Source: Halobacteriales archaeon YIM A00013
Lineage (GTDB): Archaea > Halobacteriota > Halobacteria > Halobacteriales > Haloarculaceae
Length of the DNA stretch: 64,000 bases
Reading direction: 5' to 3'
NCBI GenBank assembly: GCA_025041195.1
Contig: JAKCFM010000001.1
Coordinates: 1,302,001 to 1,366,000, forward strand
Positions within the stretch are counted from its first letter, which is position 1. Every line of letters starts with the position of its first letter. Made by a program: the position numbers and the translations under genes. The notes under the pieces are model-generated. The model was not told the DNA's origin. It saw only the letters and a list, made by a program, of their open reading frames with translations, and did not search any database. This document shows, piece after piece, positions 53,408-62,575 of this stretch.

Positions 53408-54595
53408 ATGCCCGAAGCGTATCTCGTTGGGGCGGGCCAGTCCGATTTCGGCTCATTTCCTGACGAAAGCTACCGGTCGTTGTTTCGAACGGCCTACGAG
53501 AATGCGATCGACAGCGTCCCGAACGGACTCGATCCCGACTTGATCGACGAGGCGGTTATTGGGACACTCGGCGTGGGCGGACGACAGTTGGGGCTCTCGG
53601 GTCCGGCGGTGACCGAACACCTCGGCCTCCACGGGATTCCGTGCACACGAGTCGAAAACGCCTGTGCAGCTGGTGGCTACGCGGTCCGTCAGGCCGCCAT
53701 GGCTGTGAAATCAGGCTTGGCAGACGTAGTGCTCGCCGGCGGCGTCGAAATCATGACAGACGTTTCCGGCGACTCGGTCCGGTTCTGGCTGGGTGTGAGC
53801 GGCGAAACCGAGTGGGAGCGACTCTCCGGGACGACGTTCGCCGGCGTCTACGCCCAGATGGCCCGAGCGCACATGGACCAGTACGATACGACGACCGAAC
53901 AGCTCTCTCGTGTTGCGGTGAAAAATCACTCGAACGGCGCAGATAATCCGCACGCTCAGCTCGGTTTCGAATGCTCGCTCGAAGACGCCGAAAACGCACC
54001 GACTGTCGCTTCGCCGTTGAATCTGTACCACTGCTGTCCGACCTCGGATGGGGCCGCTTGTGCACTGATCGTCAGCGAAGACGTCGTCGAGCAGTTCACT
54101 GATGAGCCAATTCGAATCGCTGGCGTCGGCGCAGCCAGCGACAGCGTTGGATTATTCCAGCGAGAAACGTACACGTCGATACCTGCCTCACAGCAGGCTG
54201 GTGCAGATGCGTACGCGATGGCTGGTATTGAGCCAACAGCAGTTGATTTTGCTGAAGTCCACGACTGTTTCGAGATCGCTGAGCTGCTGGCATACGAGGA
54301 TCTTGGATTTTGCGAGCCCGGCGATGGGGGAGCAATGATCGACCGCGGCGAAACCGCCCGCGATGGCACGCTCCCCGTCAACACCTCGGGCGGACTAAAA
54401 TCAAAAGGGCATCCGATCGGTGCAACCGGAACTGGACAGGTGGTTGAGGTGTTCAAACAACTTACTGGGGCAGCTGGTGACCGCCAACTTGAATCACCAA
54501 CATACGGACTGACCCACAACGTCGGCGGCAGTGGTGGCGCAGCAGTGGTACACATTTTTGAACGTGAGCGATCAACGGCGGGTGATCGTCGATGA
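53408..54595 (+). CDS. Thiolase family protein
   Basis: A 395-residue thiolase-fold enzyme of the archaeal/SCP2-like type from ATG 53408 (MPEAYLVGAGQSDFG). The nucleophile cysteine is in RVENACAAGGYAVRQA. The histidines are in VHDCFEIAELLAYEDLGF and SKGHPIGATG. Active-site residues are therefore complete. It overlaps the next gene (HMG-CoA-synthase-like/DUF35) by 4 bp. In archaea thiolase, HMG-CoA synthase and a DUF35 protein form one complex, so these two genes probably do the same here. The substrate is not certain. Confidence 0.88.
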   Translation: MPEAYLVGAGQSDFGSFPDESYRSLFRTAYENAIDSVPNGLDPDLIDEAVIGTLGVGGRQLGLSGPAVTEHLGLHGIPCTRVENACAAGGYAVRQAAMAVKSGLADVVLAGGVEIMTDVSGDSVRFWLGVSGETEWERLSGTTFAGVYAQMARAHMDQYDTTTEQLSRVAVKNHSNGADNPHAQLGFECSLEDAENAPTVASPLNLYHCCPTSDGAACALIVSEDVVEQFTDEPIRIAGVGAASDSVGLFQRETYTSIPASQQAGADAYAMAGIEPTAVDFAEVHDCFEIAELLAYEDLGFCEPGDGGAMIDRGETARDGTLPVNTSGGLKSKGHPIGATGTGQVVEVFKQLTGAAGDRQLESPTYGLTHNVGGSGGAAVVHIFERERSTAGDRR

Positions 54596-55995
54596 GTGGG
54601 CTCGCGACGATTCGTGCTGCGGCAAGCTACACCCCCACATTCCGGATTGATGCAGCGGCGTTTGAGCAAGCATGGGGATCGTTCGACGCACCAGGTATCG
54701 AATCGAAAGCGGTGCCCGACGCTGACGAAGACGCGCTGACGATGGCCACGGAAGCGGGCCGGTGCGCGCTCACCGCCGCGTCAATCGATGGCGAAGCGAT
54801 CGTCTGGCTGGGATGGGCCACGACAACTCCACCGATCGAAGCAGAAGCACTGACCCCGCGGCTGAAATCAATGCTGGCAATCGACAATCAGACTCCATCG
54901 GTATCGGTGACGGATTCGACACGGGCAGGGACGCAATTGCTACGTGAAGCACCGGCAGACCGAACGGCACTCGTACTCGTGTCTGATTGTCCGCAAGGCG
55001 CGCCTGACGACGAACTGGGCCATGCCGGAGGCGCTGGCGCCACCGCATTCGTACTTGCGCCAGATGGACATGCACCGATTACCGAGGCCAACAGTTACGA
55101 ATCGCCAAAACCAGGCGTCCGCTTCCGACAGCCGGACGAAACGTACGACCACGGACTCGATATCGGGCAGTACGAGCGAAGCGCGTTCATCGATGCGATA
55201 GCAAGCGCCAGTGAATCAATCACCACTGCTGACGCTGACGCCGTTGCAGTGCAAGCACCGAACGGAAAACGACCGTATCGTGTCGCAGACACACTCGGGG
55301 TCGATCCAGCACGAATCAAACGCGTCGGAACGGTCCACGAGCTGGGTGACACTGGTGCAGCGAGCGTTCCGCTGGGACTTACTCGGGCACTAGCAGAGGA
55401 TTGTTCGACGATCATCGGCGCCTCGTTCGGTGGAGGAGTCGGTGCTGACGTTCTCAGAATCGAGTGCACAGGAGCCGTGCCAGTGATCGAAGCGACATCG
55501 ACGGAAGGGCAGCTCTCCTATGCTGCCTATCTCCGTCGGCGTGAAGCGATCACAACACCAACAATTGACACCGGTGCTGCCCACGTCTCGGTCCCAACCT
55601 GGCAACGGTCGATCCCACAGCGCCACCGATTGATCGCTGGCGAGTGTCCCAACTGTGATGCGCTTGCGTTCCCACCTTCAGGGGCCTGTCCGCAGTGTCG
55701 CACACTCGTCGACTACGAACCAATCGATTGCTGGACGAGCGGGACGGTCGAAACTGTCACGACGATTAATCGCGGCGGTGCACCCCCAGAATTCGCCGCC
55801 CAACAGGACCAACAGGGGGCATTTGAAGTCGCCATCATAGCGCTCTCCATCGATGGCCGCTCCGTGAGTCTTCCGGCGCAGCTCACCGCAAGCGCTGGCG
55901 TTGGAGCGCGTGTTAAACCAGTTATCAGGCATATCTACACCCAGGAGGGTGTCCCGCGCTATGGGGTGAAATTCCAACCAGCGAGTGTCCAATGA
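54592..55995 (+). CDS. HMG-CoA-synthase-like protein fused to DUF35 OB-fold, catalytic residues replaced
   Basis: A 467-residue fusion. Residues 1-310 have the HMG-CoA synthase fold, shown by SVSVTDSTRAGTQLL, CPQGAPDDELGHAGGAGATA and VQAPNGKRPYRV. Compared with known synthases, the nucleophile cysteine (ACKAGT) is threonine (STRAGT) and the catalytic histidine (HQPNGKFP) is missing (QAPNGKRP). It is therefore unlikely to be a working synthase. Residues 340-460 are a DUF35 domain with a zinc ribbon (ECPNC ... ACPQC) and an OB-fold. It starts in the last codon of the thiolase gene and is likely its scaffolding or substrate-channelling subunit. Confidence 0.8.
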   Translation: MSGLATIRAAASYTPTFRIDAAAFEQAWGSFDAPGIESKAVPDADEDALTMATEAGRCALTAASIDGEAIVWLGWATTTPPIEAEALTPRLKSMLAIDNQTPSVSVTDSTRAGTQLLREAPADRTALVLVSDCPQGAPDDELGHAGGAGATAFVLAPDGHAPITEANSYESPKPGVRFRQPDETYDHGLDIGQYERSAFIDAIASASESITTADADAVAVQAPNGKRPYRVADTLGVDPARIKRVGTVHELGDTGAASVPLGLTRALAEDCSTIIGASFGGGVGADVLRIECTGAVPVIEATSTEGQLSYAAYLRRREAITTPTIDTGAAHVSVPTWQRSIPQRHRLIAGECPNCDALAFPPSGACPQCRTLVDYEPIDCWTSGTVETVTTINRGGAPPEFAAQQDQQGAFEVAIIALSIDGRSVSLPAQLTASAGVGARVKPVIRHIYTQEGVPRYGVKFQPASVQ

Positions 55996-56062
55996 TGACG
56001 GGCCGCACGATCTTAGCCGGCGTTTAACAACAATTATACCACGCCGTCCACTCACGACGGAT

Positions 56063-56239
56063 ATGAGCGCAGAACAGCAAACCAAGCGTAAATGCACCTC
56101 CTGTGGCATCAACATTGCCGGACTGAGTGCAGCATCGTTCGACTGTCCGGAGTGTGGCCACGGACTCCACCGGTGTGAGCGCTGTCGCAAGCAGAGTAAC
56201 CTCTATGAGTGTCCTGACTGCGGTTTCACTGGCCCCTGA
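56063..56239 (+). CDS. Small zinc-finger protein, HVO_2753 family
   Basis: A 58-residue protein with four CxxC motifs: CTSCG, CPECG, CERCRK and CPDCGFTGP. The order and the C-terminal [12 protein letters not shown] match the small haloarchaeal protein HVO_2753 and its archaeal relatives, linked to translation and motility phenotypes in Haloferax. The aEF1-beta gene begins 5 bp downstream, so the two form one unit. Confidence 0.88.
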   Translation: MSAEQQTKRKCTSCGINIAGLSAASFDCPECGHGLHRCERCRKQSNLYECPDCGFTGP

Positions 56240-56244
56240 ACACA

Positions 56245-56511
56245 ATGGGAAAAGTTGCTGCCAAACTGACGGTCATGCCGGAAGGCCCCGAAATCGATCT
56301 CGACGAACTCCAGGAGCGACTCGAACAGTCACTCTCTGAGGGTGCAAAAATCAACGGCTTCGATCGCGACGATGTGGCGTTCGGGCTGGTTGCACTCGTA
56401 CCCACAGTGATCGTGCCTGATGATTCGGGCGGGACGGAAGTTGTTGAGGAAGCGTTCGCTGAGGTCGACGGTGTCGAGAGTGTTACCGTCGAAAACGTCG
56501 GACGGATCTAA
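56245..56511 (+). CDS. Translation elongation factor aEF1-beta
   Basis: The 88-residue guanine-nucleotide exchange factor for aEF1-alpha. It starts [20 protein letters not shown] and contains [10 protein letters not shown]-like [20 protein letters not shown], then the C-terminal [15 protein letters not shown]. This is the complete alpha/beta core. It is 5 bp after the zinc-finger gene, an arrangement kept in most haloarchaea. Confidence 0.93.
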   Translation: MGKVAAKLTVMPEGPEIDLDELQERLEQSLSEGAKINGFDRDDVAFGLVALVPTVIVPDDSGGTEVVEEAFAEVDGVESVTVENVGRI

Positions 56512-56637
56512 CAGCGCGATTCCTTTTCGCGAGCTATCATCCAGAGCGAGAGCCCTGCCAGGAACTCGCGTGCTAACGGGTCGGTCAGCGGGTCGAGAAC
56601 GCACCTTTTATATCTCTCACGGGAAAACGTACAGCAA

Positions 56638-56928
56638 ATGCCGAGTTCTAATGGCCCACTCAACGGTACACGCAACAAGCTCTCGAACGATCCCCGGGAT
56701 CGAGGCACGTCAGCGCCGCAAAAACGTGTCGAGCAGTTTGAGAACGGTGAAAAAGTCCACCTCAAAATCGACCCATCGGTGAACGAGGGACGCTTCCACC
56801 CACGATTCAACGGGAAAACTGGCGAAATTGTTGGCACGCAGGGCCGATCGTTCAAAGTCGAGATCACCGACGGCTCGAAAGCAAAAACCCTGCTCGCCAC
56901 CGCAGCTCACCTCCGCCGGCAGCGATGA
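56638..56928 (+). CDS. rpl21e: Ribosomal protein L21e
   Basis: A 96-residue large-subunit protein: [20 protein letters not shown], then [20 protein letters not shown] and [20 protein letters not shown]. This is the archaeal/eukaryotic L21e pattern. A TATA box (ttttatatc) lies about 27 bp upstream, marking the promoter of the following rpoF-DUF655-ksgA-hemK cluster. Its end overlaps rpoF by 4 bp. Confidence 0.95.
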   Translation: MPSSNGPLNGTRNKLSNDPRDRGTSAPQKRVEQFENGEKVHLKIDPSVNEGRFHPRFNGKTGEIVGTQGRSFKVEITDGSKAKTLLATAAHLRRQR

Positions 56929-57281
56929 CGATATTCAAAGAAAAGCTCGAAGAAGAACACCTCACGATCTCAGAAGTGAAAGAGCTGCTCGCCGAGATCG
57001 AAGCAGAGCGAGCCACTGATGAAGATCGGGAGATGCGGTATGAGCTTCATCGAGCCATCGAACACGTCAACCGGTTCGCCGAACTGGAGGCCAAAGAGTC
57101 CCGAGAGCTCGCCGAAGAGCTCGAAGAACTTGAGAAGGTCGACACCGCTACTGCCTTCAAAATCGTGGATCTCCTCCCACAGAATCGCGACGAACTCCGG
57201 GCGATCTACGCACAGGAACGGTACTCACTCTCCGGTGAAGAGCTCGATGCCGTTCTCAATACCGTCGCCAAATACAGCTAA
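56925..57281 (+). CDS. rpoF: RNA polymerase subunit RpoF (Rpb4-like)
   Basis: A 118-residue subunit of the RNA polymerase stalk (with RpoE). It begins [20 protein letters not shown] and ends in the conserved helix pair ([18 protein letters not shown], then [14 protein letters not shown]). Length and position after L21e are typical. The start overlaps the L21e stop by 4 bp. Confidence 0.92.
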   Translation: MTIFKEKLEEEHLTISEVKELLAEIEAERATDEDREMRYELHRAIEHVNRFAELEAKESRELAEELEELEKVDTATAFKIVDLLPQNRDELRAIYAQERYSLSGEELDAVLNTVAKYS

Positions 57282-57350
57282 GGCTTCCGTCGGTTTGATA
57301 TTCGTTTTTAGGGTAGTTGACTTAAGTATGTGGTACACATTGTACCGTCT

Positions 57351-57920
57351 ATGAGTACTGTCGAATCCGAGCAGACTACACGCGTGGTGGTCCTCGATTA
57401 CCTTCCACACGGTCGGCCTGACGACGACCGTCCCCAGTACAAAAAACCCGCGCTGGCACAGGTGCTCGGCATCGATGCGTTTGAGCTCTATGAGTGTGTG
57501 CTCAGTGAGGAGGCCTCGGTCTCGATCGGTGACGTGATCGACCGTGATGGTGAGCAGATAGATCGGTGTCGAGCGGTCGACTACGACGATCTCACGTCGA
57601 GTGCGAGCTCCGAGATCGAATACGCCATCGAGACGATTATCGACGAGGACGAGACACGGTTCGTCAACTACTACAACGACGCCCAGCCGATTACGCTTAG
57701 ACTCCATCAGCTGAATCTCCTTCCAGGAATTGGCAAGAAGCTCCGAAATACGATTCTTGAGGAACGAAAGCGCGCTCCATTCGAGGATTTTGATGACCTG
57801 GAGGATCGCGTTTCCGGGCTCCACAATCCACGAGCAACGCTTATCGAACGGATCCACGAGGAGCTGCGAGAAGCGGATCTGAAGTATCGGTCGTTCGTCG
57901 GCGTTTCGAGCGAGGAGTAG
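57351..57920 (+). CDS. DUF655 family protein (helix-hairpin-helix)
   Basis: A 189-residue archaeal DUF655 protein from ATG 57351. The N-terminal part begins TRVVVLDYLPHGRPDDDRPQ. The C-terminal half has a helix-hairpin-helix DNA/RNA-binding fold (HQLNLLPGIGKKLRNTILEE). The function is unknown, but the gene is almost always between rpoF and ksgA, hinting at a role in RNA metabolism. Confidence 0.87.
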   Translation: MSTVESEQTTRVVVLDYLPHGRPDDDRPQYKKPALAQVLGIDAFELYECVLSEEASVSIGDVIDRDGEQIDRCRAVDYDDLTSSASSEIEYAIETIIDEDETRFVNYYNDAQPITLRLHQLNLLPGIGKKLRNTILEERKRAPFEDFDDLEDRVSGLHNPRATLIERIHEELREADLKYRSFVGVSSEE

Positions 57921-57959
57921 AGCGAGGGCGGTATACGCGCCGAGGGCGTAGGACGGGCA

Positions 57960-58817
57960 ATGACGATGTCCCGAGATCCCGACGCGCTCATCGAACGGGC
58001 TGGTCTCAGCGGCGATCCAGCCGCCGATCAACACTTTCTGATCGACGATCGTGTTCTCGACCGGCTGCCATCACATCTTCCGAGCGACGCCGACACGAGT
58101 CACGTCGTTGAAATCGGTGCGGGCACGGGTGGATTGACGGACCGGCTGCTCTCGGTTGCCGATCGCGTGACAGCGATCGAACGAGATCCGCGTCTCGTCG
58201 AGTTTCTGCGCGAGGAGTTCGCCGATGCGATCGCCACCGAGCAGTTGACCGTCCGTGAGGGCGACGTTCTGGAGATGACGTTCCCGGAGTCGGCCACCGC
58301 TTCCGTGTCGAATCTCCCGTATAGCGCATCGAGTGAGATCCTCTTTCAGTTACTCGTGGAGTCGATTCCACTCGTCGTGATGGTACAGCGGGAGTTTGCT
58401 GACCGACTCGTCGCTGATCCCGACACGGACGACTACGGGCGACTCTCGGTTACGGCAGGACATTACGCCGACAGCGAGATCGTCGAACCGGTGCCACGCG
58501 AAGCGTTCTCACCACAGCCGGCGGTTCAGAGCGCCATTGTTCGGCTCACGCCACGTGATCCTGCGTACTCAGTCCCTGATGATTCATTTTTCTTGCAGTT
58601 CGTCACCGCAGTGTTCACACAGCGGCGAAAAACCCTGCGCAACGCGATTCGCAACACGACGCACATCTCTTCGATTCAGGACGCTACTGCCGTGCTTGAG
58701 GCGCTCGATGCGGACCTGCTTCGTCGGCGACCCGGGAAGCTCTCACCCGAACGGTTTGCGGAACTGTCGTCAGTTGCCTACGACACCGGTGATCCACAGC
58801 GTGCCACCAATGAGTAA
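57960..58817 (+). CDS. ksgA: 16S rRNA dimethyladenosine transferase (KsgA/Dim1)
   Basis: Dimethylates two adjacent adenosines in helix 45 of 16S rRNA during small-subunit assembly. The 285-residue protein shows the SAM motif VVEIGAGTGGLTDRLLSVAD, the acidic EGDVLEMTFPE and the catalytic NLPYSASSEILFQLL (NLPY). The C-terminal domain includes TQRRKTLRNAIRN. A second ATG two codons downstream is also possible. It overlaps the hemK-like gene by 8 bp. Confidence 0.94.
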   Translation: MTMSRDPDALIERAGLSGDPAADQHFLIDDRVLDRLPSHLPSDADTSHVVEIGAGTGGLTDRLLSVADRVTAIERDPRLVEFLREEFADAIATEQLTVREGDVLEMTFPESATASVSNLPYSASSEILFQLLVESIPLVVMVQREFADRLVADPDTDDYGRLSVTAGHYADSEIVEPVPREAFSPQPAVQSAIVRLTPRDPAYSVPDDSFFLQFVTAVFTQRRKTLRNAIRNTTHISSIQDATAVLEALDADLLRRRPGKLSPERFAELSSVAYDTGDPQRATNE

Positions 58818-59385
58818 TCCTCGGGACCGACTGGAACGAGAGCAGGTGTATCAACCCGCAGAGGACTCACAGCTGTTGGCAACGACTGTTAGTGATGAAA
58901 TTGGGCCCACGGATCGCGTCCTCGAAGTCGGAACTGGCAGCGGATACGTTGCCGGCCAAATCGTCGGGAAGACGGGCGCAACCGTCGTTGCAACTGATAT
59001 CAACCCCCATGCTTGTCGGAGCGCAGCAGCCCACCCAATCGAGGTGGTCCGAACCGACCTCGCCGACGCGATCAAGAGCCAGTTCGACGTTGTCGTCTGT
59101 AACCCGCCGTATCTCCCCACCGATCCCGATGATGAACTCGACGACTGGATGGAGTATGCCCTCTCCGGTGGTCCAGACGGGCGTGCTCTCGTCGATCCAC
59201 TGCTCGAAGAACTCCCGAGGCTGTTAACTGATGATGGCAGAGCCTATCTCCTCGTCAGTACGCTCACTGGAATCGATGCCATCACCGAACGAGCCACAGC
59301 ATTTGATCTTCAGATCGAGACGATTGCCGAAGAGCCCGTCCCGTTCGAAACGCTAACGGTACTAAAAATTACCCTGAAACATTAG
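58810..59385 (+). CDS. HemK2/Mtq2-type methyltransferase
   Basis: A 191-residue SAM-dependent methyltransferase. The start QPAEDSQLLATTV is the YxPAEDSxLL motif, VLEVGTGSGYVAGQI binds SAM, and the catalytic motif is VVCNPPYLPTD (NPPY). These are the features of archaeal/eukaryotic HemK2, which methylates the glutamine of the GGQ motif in release factor aRF1. It starts inside the end of ksgA. Confidence 0.9.
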   Translation: MSNPRDRLEREQVYQPAEDSQLLATTVSDEIGPTDRVLEVGTGSGYVAGQIVGKTGATVVATDINPHACRSAAAHPIEVVRTDLADAIKSQFDVVVCNPPYLPTDPDDELDDWMEYALSGGPDGRALVDPLLEELPRLLTDDGRAYLLVSTLTGIDAITERATAFDLQIETIAEEPVPFETLTVLKITLKH

Positions 59386-59430
59386 ACGGAGTAGTAAATA
59401 TTATTTGTGGGGATTCCGTAGCCGTCAGCA

Positions 59431-60432
59431 ATGGTGAACGTAGTTGCGTCCACGCCAGGGCTCTTTCCGTTGCCTGACTGGGCGAAATCAGAGCTCGCAG
59501 ATCTGAAGGGACATCAAAAAAGCGATCTCATCGACGGCTCCGAATCCGACGACGTGACGGCGGTGTACGACCGTGCACGGTCTGCTGTGATCGAGCGCCA
59601 AAAAGAAGCTGGACTCGATCGGATCGTGGAGGGACAGCTCCGATGGGACGACATGCTTGCCCATCCGCTGTGCGTCCACGATAACGTTGAGACGCGTGGT
59701 ATCATCCGATACTACGACAACAACAACTTCTATCGGGAGCCGGTCGTGACGGGGCCGCTAAAACCGAGTGGTGACATGGCGCGCGACCTCAACCGCGTTG
59801 GGGGCGTTTCCGGACTGCAAGCTGTCATTCCGGGGCCGTATTCACTGTTCGATCTCGCGACGGACGAACAGTATGGCGATCCGTCCGCGTTTATCGCGGC
59901 CATTGGGGAGTTTCTGGCCGGCGAAATCGCAGAGTTTCCCAGCGTCGAGATGATTGTGCTGCTAGAACCCTCGCTTGTCGAATCGCCACCAGACGATTCG
60001 CTCGCCCCCCGTGTGAGCGAGGCAATCGATACGGTTGCCAGTGCAACTGATGCGTCGGTAATCTGTCAGCCGTATTTCGGTGCGCTCGACGAGAAGGTTC
60101 ACGCGCATCTTCTCGATGCGGACATAGATGCGGTAGGCTATGACTTCATCACCGACCACGAGCAGTCGCTGTACAACATCAACGAGTACGGGACGAAATC
60201 AGAGATCGCGATCGGCGTGGTTGACGGACAGAACACACGCGTTGAGGAGGTCTCAACCATTCACGAGCGGATCGACTGGGTTCGCGAAAACACACCGGCA
60301 GCGTCGTTCGAGACGATCTACGTGACGGCAAACACTGGCCTGTTCTATCTTCCTGAGAGTCGATTCGAGGCAAAGCTCGACGTGCTTGCAGCCGCGTCGG
60401 AGTATGAGGAGGTGCATGCTTACAATGACTGA
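59431..60432 (+). CDS. MetE-like protein, probably without zinc site
   Basis: A 333-residue TIM-barrel protein related to the methionine synthase II family (UROD/MetE-like superfamily). It starts VVASTPGLFPLPDWAKSELA and contains QLRWDDMLAHPLCVHDNVET and GLQAVIPGPYSLFDLATDEQ. The usual HxC zinc ligands are not seen, unlike in the following gene, so it may bind the methyl donor or serve as a partner. Its stop overlaps the next start by 8 bp. AT-rich promoter elements lie before it. Confidence 0.8.
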   Translation: MVNVVASTPGLFPLPDWAKSELADLKGHQKSDLIDGSESDDVTAVYDRARSAVIERQKEAGLDRIVEGQLRWDDMLAHPLCVHDNVETRGIIRYYDNNNFYREPVVTGPLKPSGDMARDLNRVGGVSGLQAVIPGPYSLFDLATDEQYGDPSAFIAAIGEFLAGEIAEFPSVEMIVLLEPSLVESPPDDSLAPRVSEAIDTVASATDASVICQPYFGALDEKVHAHLLDADIDAVGYDFITDHEQSLYNINEYGTKSEIAIGVVDGQNTRVEEVSTIHERIDWVRENTPAASFETIYVTANTGLFYLPESRFEAKLDVLAAASEYEEVHAYND

Positions 60433-61501
60433 CGTTCGAGAGCAGTTTAGACCGGCGGACCATCCACACGATCATTTCCTGTTGACGACCGTCGTTGGCA
60501 GTTATCCAAAGCCAAAGTGGACAGATCGCGTTCGCGACATTCATGATGGCGAAATTGATTGTGACGCGTCGTTCGATGAGGATCACTGGCAGGAGGCTGC
60601 CGACGACGCAGCCCGTCTCATCACCCATGAACACGAGCGATCGGGCCTCGATGTCATAGTCGACGGCGAGATGCGCCGCACGGAGATGGTCGAGTATTTC
60701 GCCCATCGAATCGATGGCTATGAGCTCAACGGACCGGTCAAGGTGTGGGGTCACAACTACTTCGATAAGCCATCAATCACAGACACTGTCGAATACGATG
60801 AGCCGTGGCTTGTCGATGAGTTTGAGTTCACTGATGACGTTGCGGATCGGCCGGTCAAGGTGCCGATCACTGGTCCGTACACGCTCACGAACTGGGCGTT
60901 CAACGAAACCGACCGAACGGATGAAGCGCTCGCCACTGATGTTGCCGCGCTCGTCAACGAGGAGATCGAGCAGCTCGTTGAGGCCGGTGCACGGTATATC
61001 CAGATCGACGAGCCGGCGCTGGCGACAACACCCAACGATCACACGATCGTCGGCGAGTGTCTTGAAGTCATAGCCGACGGGATTCCAGCAGACGTTCGTC
61101 TTGGACTGCACGTCTGCTATGGTGATTACTCGCGGATCTATCCCGAGATCCTCGAATATCCCGTTCACGAGTATGATCTTGAGCTCGCAAACGGCGATTA
61201 CGAGCAGCTTTCCGTGTTCACTGAACACGAATTCACCAAGGATCTTGCGCTCGGCGTTGTGGACGCACATACGGCGAGCGTCGAGCCAGTATCGCAGATC
61301 AAAGCAAACATCGAGAAGGGTCTTGAGGTTGTCCCGCCCGAGCGGCTCACCATCAGTCCGGACTGTGGCCTGAAGCTGCTACCGCGTGACGTGGCGTATG
61401 GGAAGATGGAAAACATGGTGAAAGCCGCCCGAGAAGTTGAGGCCGAGCTTGACGCCGGGACGATCGACGTGCCAGCGCGTACGATACAGGCCGACGACTG
61501 A
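60425..61501 (+). CDS. Core MetE-type methionine synthase
   Basis: A 358-residue cobalamin-independent-type methionine synthase. It begins at ATG 60425, in the tail of the previous gene. The N-terminal TTVVGSYPKPKWTDRV, the central IQIDEPALATTPNDHTI, the zinc ligands in LHVCYGD and the later SPDCGLKLLPRD (Cys) define the catalytic MetE domain. It is the short core form found in archaea, whose methyl donor is a corrinoid or methyl-H4-pterin rather than the bacterial polyglutamate folate. Confidence 0.88.
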   Translation: MTDVREQFRPADHPHDHFLLTTVVGSYPKPKWTDRVRDIHDGEIDCDASFDEDHWQEAADDAARLITHEHERSGLDVIVDGEMRRTEMVEYFAHRIDGYELNGPVKVWGHNYFDKPSITDTVEYDEPWLVDEFEFTDDVADRPVKVPITGPYTLTNWAFNETDRTDEALATDVAALVNEEIEQLVEAGARYIQIDEPALATTPNDHTIVGECLEVIADGIPADVRLGLHVCYGDYSRIYPEILEYPVHEYDLELANGDYEQLSVFTEHEFTKDLALGVVDAHTASVEPVSQIKANIEKGLEVVPPERLTISPDCGLKLLPRDVAYGKMENMVKAAREVEAELDAGTIDVPARTIQADD

Positions 61502-61507
61502 TCGAAT

Positions 61508-61831
61508 TCACAGGACTGCAGTGCGGTGTGTGCGACGATAGATCGGCCAGGTGAACGCGGCGAGCTCAATTCCGAACGCAACGATTGAAGCCACCGTGAA
61601 CGCCGCTCGGAGAGTCGTTTCCCACGGAAGGGGCCCGATTACATCAATTGCTACCAACCAGTAAGACAGACCAACTGTACAGAGACAAAGCTGCAGAACG
61701 AAGCCATCGGTATGAATGATCTCAGCGCGCCATCGCCGGACGAGCAACAGCGCAATGGCGATCCACGCGATGACCCCGGCGTACCACGGGAGCAACAGCG
61801 TGCTCGTGGGAATTGGAACTGAATCTATCAT
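61508..61831 (-). CDS. Small membrane protein
   Basis: A 107-residue protein with four hydrophobic segments (for example LPWYAGVIAWIAIALLLV and AAFTVASIVAFGIELAAFTW). No family recognised. It is the last of three small membrane-protein genes on the minus strand, 3 bp after the second (61835-62101), and is clearly in the same transcript. Confidence 0.65.
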   Translation of the reverse strand: MIDSVPIPTSTLLLPWYAGVIAWIAIALLLVRRWRAEIIHTDGFVLQLCLCTVGLSYWLVAIDVIGPLPWETTLRAAFTVASIVAFGIELAAFTWPIYRRTHRTAVL

Positions 61832-61834
61832 TTG

Positions 61835-62101
61835 TTACACCGGCTTCTCGTTGGCGCGCTTTTTTCGGACCGTCCAGACAATACACAGTCCGGCAGCTCC
61901 CATGAGAACAGGACCAAGAACATTCGGGAGTGCCGTTCCGAACCAGTCGGCCCCAACTCCAAGCCATAACAGCGTTAGTCCACACGGAAGACCGAGAATC
62001 GACCGATCGGCGCTGCCACGCCACCAGTCAGCAACTGCCCAGAGTGACAGCAGCACGCTGTTTGCCAGCAAGAGCACAGTAAGCGCTTCGAAAACCGGCA
62101 T
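61835..62101 (-). CDS. Small membrane protein, related to its upstream neighbour
   Basis: An 88-residue protein with three hydrophobic segments. WWRGSADRSILGLPCGLTLL aligns with WYRGNTDRNRLSVIGGLSLA of the next upstream gene (62171-62488), so the two are duplicates. The stop is 3 bp before the next start. Function unknown. Confidence 0.65.
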   Translation of the reverse strand: MPVFEALTVLLLANSVLLSLWAVADWWRGSADRSILGLPCGLTLLWLGVGADWFGTALPNVLGPVLMGAAGLCIVWTVRKKRANEKPV

Positions 62102-62170
62102 ATAATAGATAATAAATGATGGTACAAAGCCATATCGTTGGGATACAGTTTCGCCTTTGTTCGGTGACGG

Positions 62171-62488
62171 TCAACGCATACTGGAGCGTCGTTCGTGAAA
62201 CAGCGATCCTCCCACCAACAGACAGCCACTGATCGCGAGAAAAACTCCGAACCACTCGGTGAACGGTTGGTTTTTCCCGAAAAGCGCCGTCTCCCAGGAA
62301 AACGCGACCATCCCATTTCCGAGATACGCCAGCGACAGGCCACCGATTACGCTGAGACGGTTCCGATCGGTGTTCCCACGATACCAGTCGAGCCACATCC
62401 ACAGTACGCACACGAGACTTCCTGCTGTCAGAATCATCCAGATCGGCTCCATCAGCGCCATATATTGAATCTCAGATGGTTCGAACAT
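62171..62488 (-). CDS. Small membrane protein, first of a three-gene set
   Basis: A 105-residue, three-helix membrane protein (MFEPSEIQYMALMEPIWMIL). It shares the (W/Y)RG-x-x-DR motif with 61835-62101. First of a compact three-gene membrane cluster, divergent from a ferredoxin gene 87 bp away. No function can be given. Confidence 0.65.
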   Translation of the reverse strand: MFEPSEIQYMALMEPIWMILTAGSLVCVLWMWLDWYRGNTDRNRLSVIGGLSLAYLGNGMVAFSWETALFGKNQPFTEWFGVFLAISGCLLVGGSLFHERRSSMR

Positions 62489-62575
62489 TATTGTTCGGGT
62501 GTCAATCCCGGGGATTCAAGCTGGATTCATCGAGGGGACCCGACGCTTAGGTACGCAGGAGTGCTATCGTGGGAC

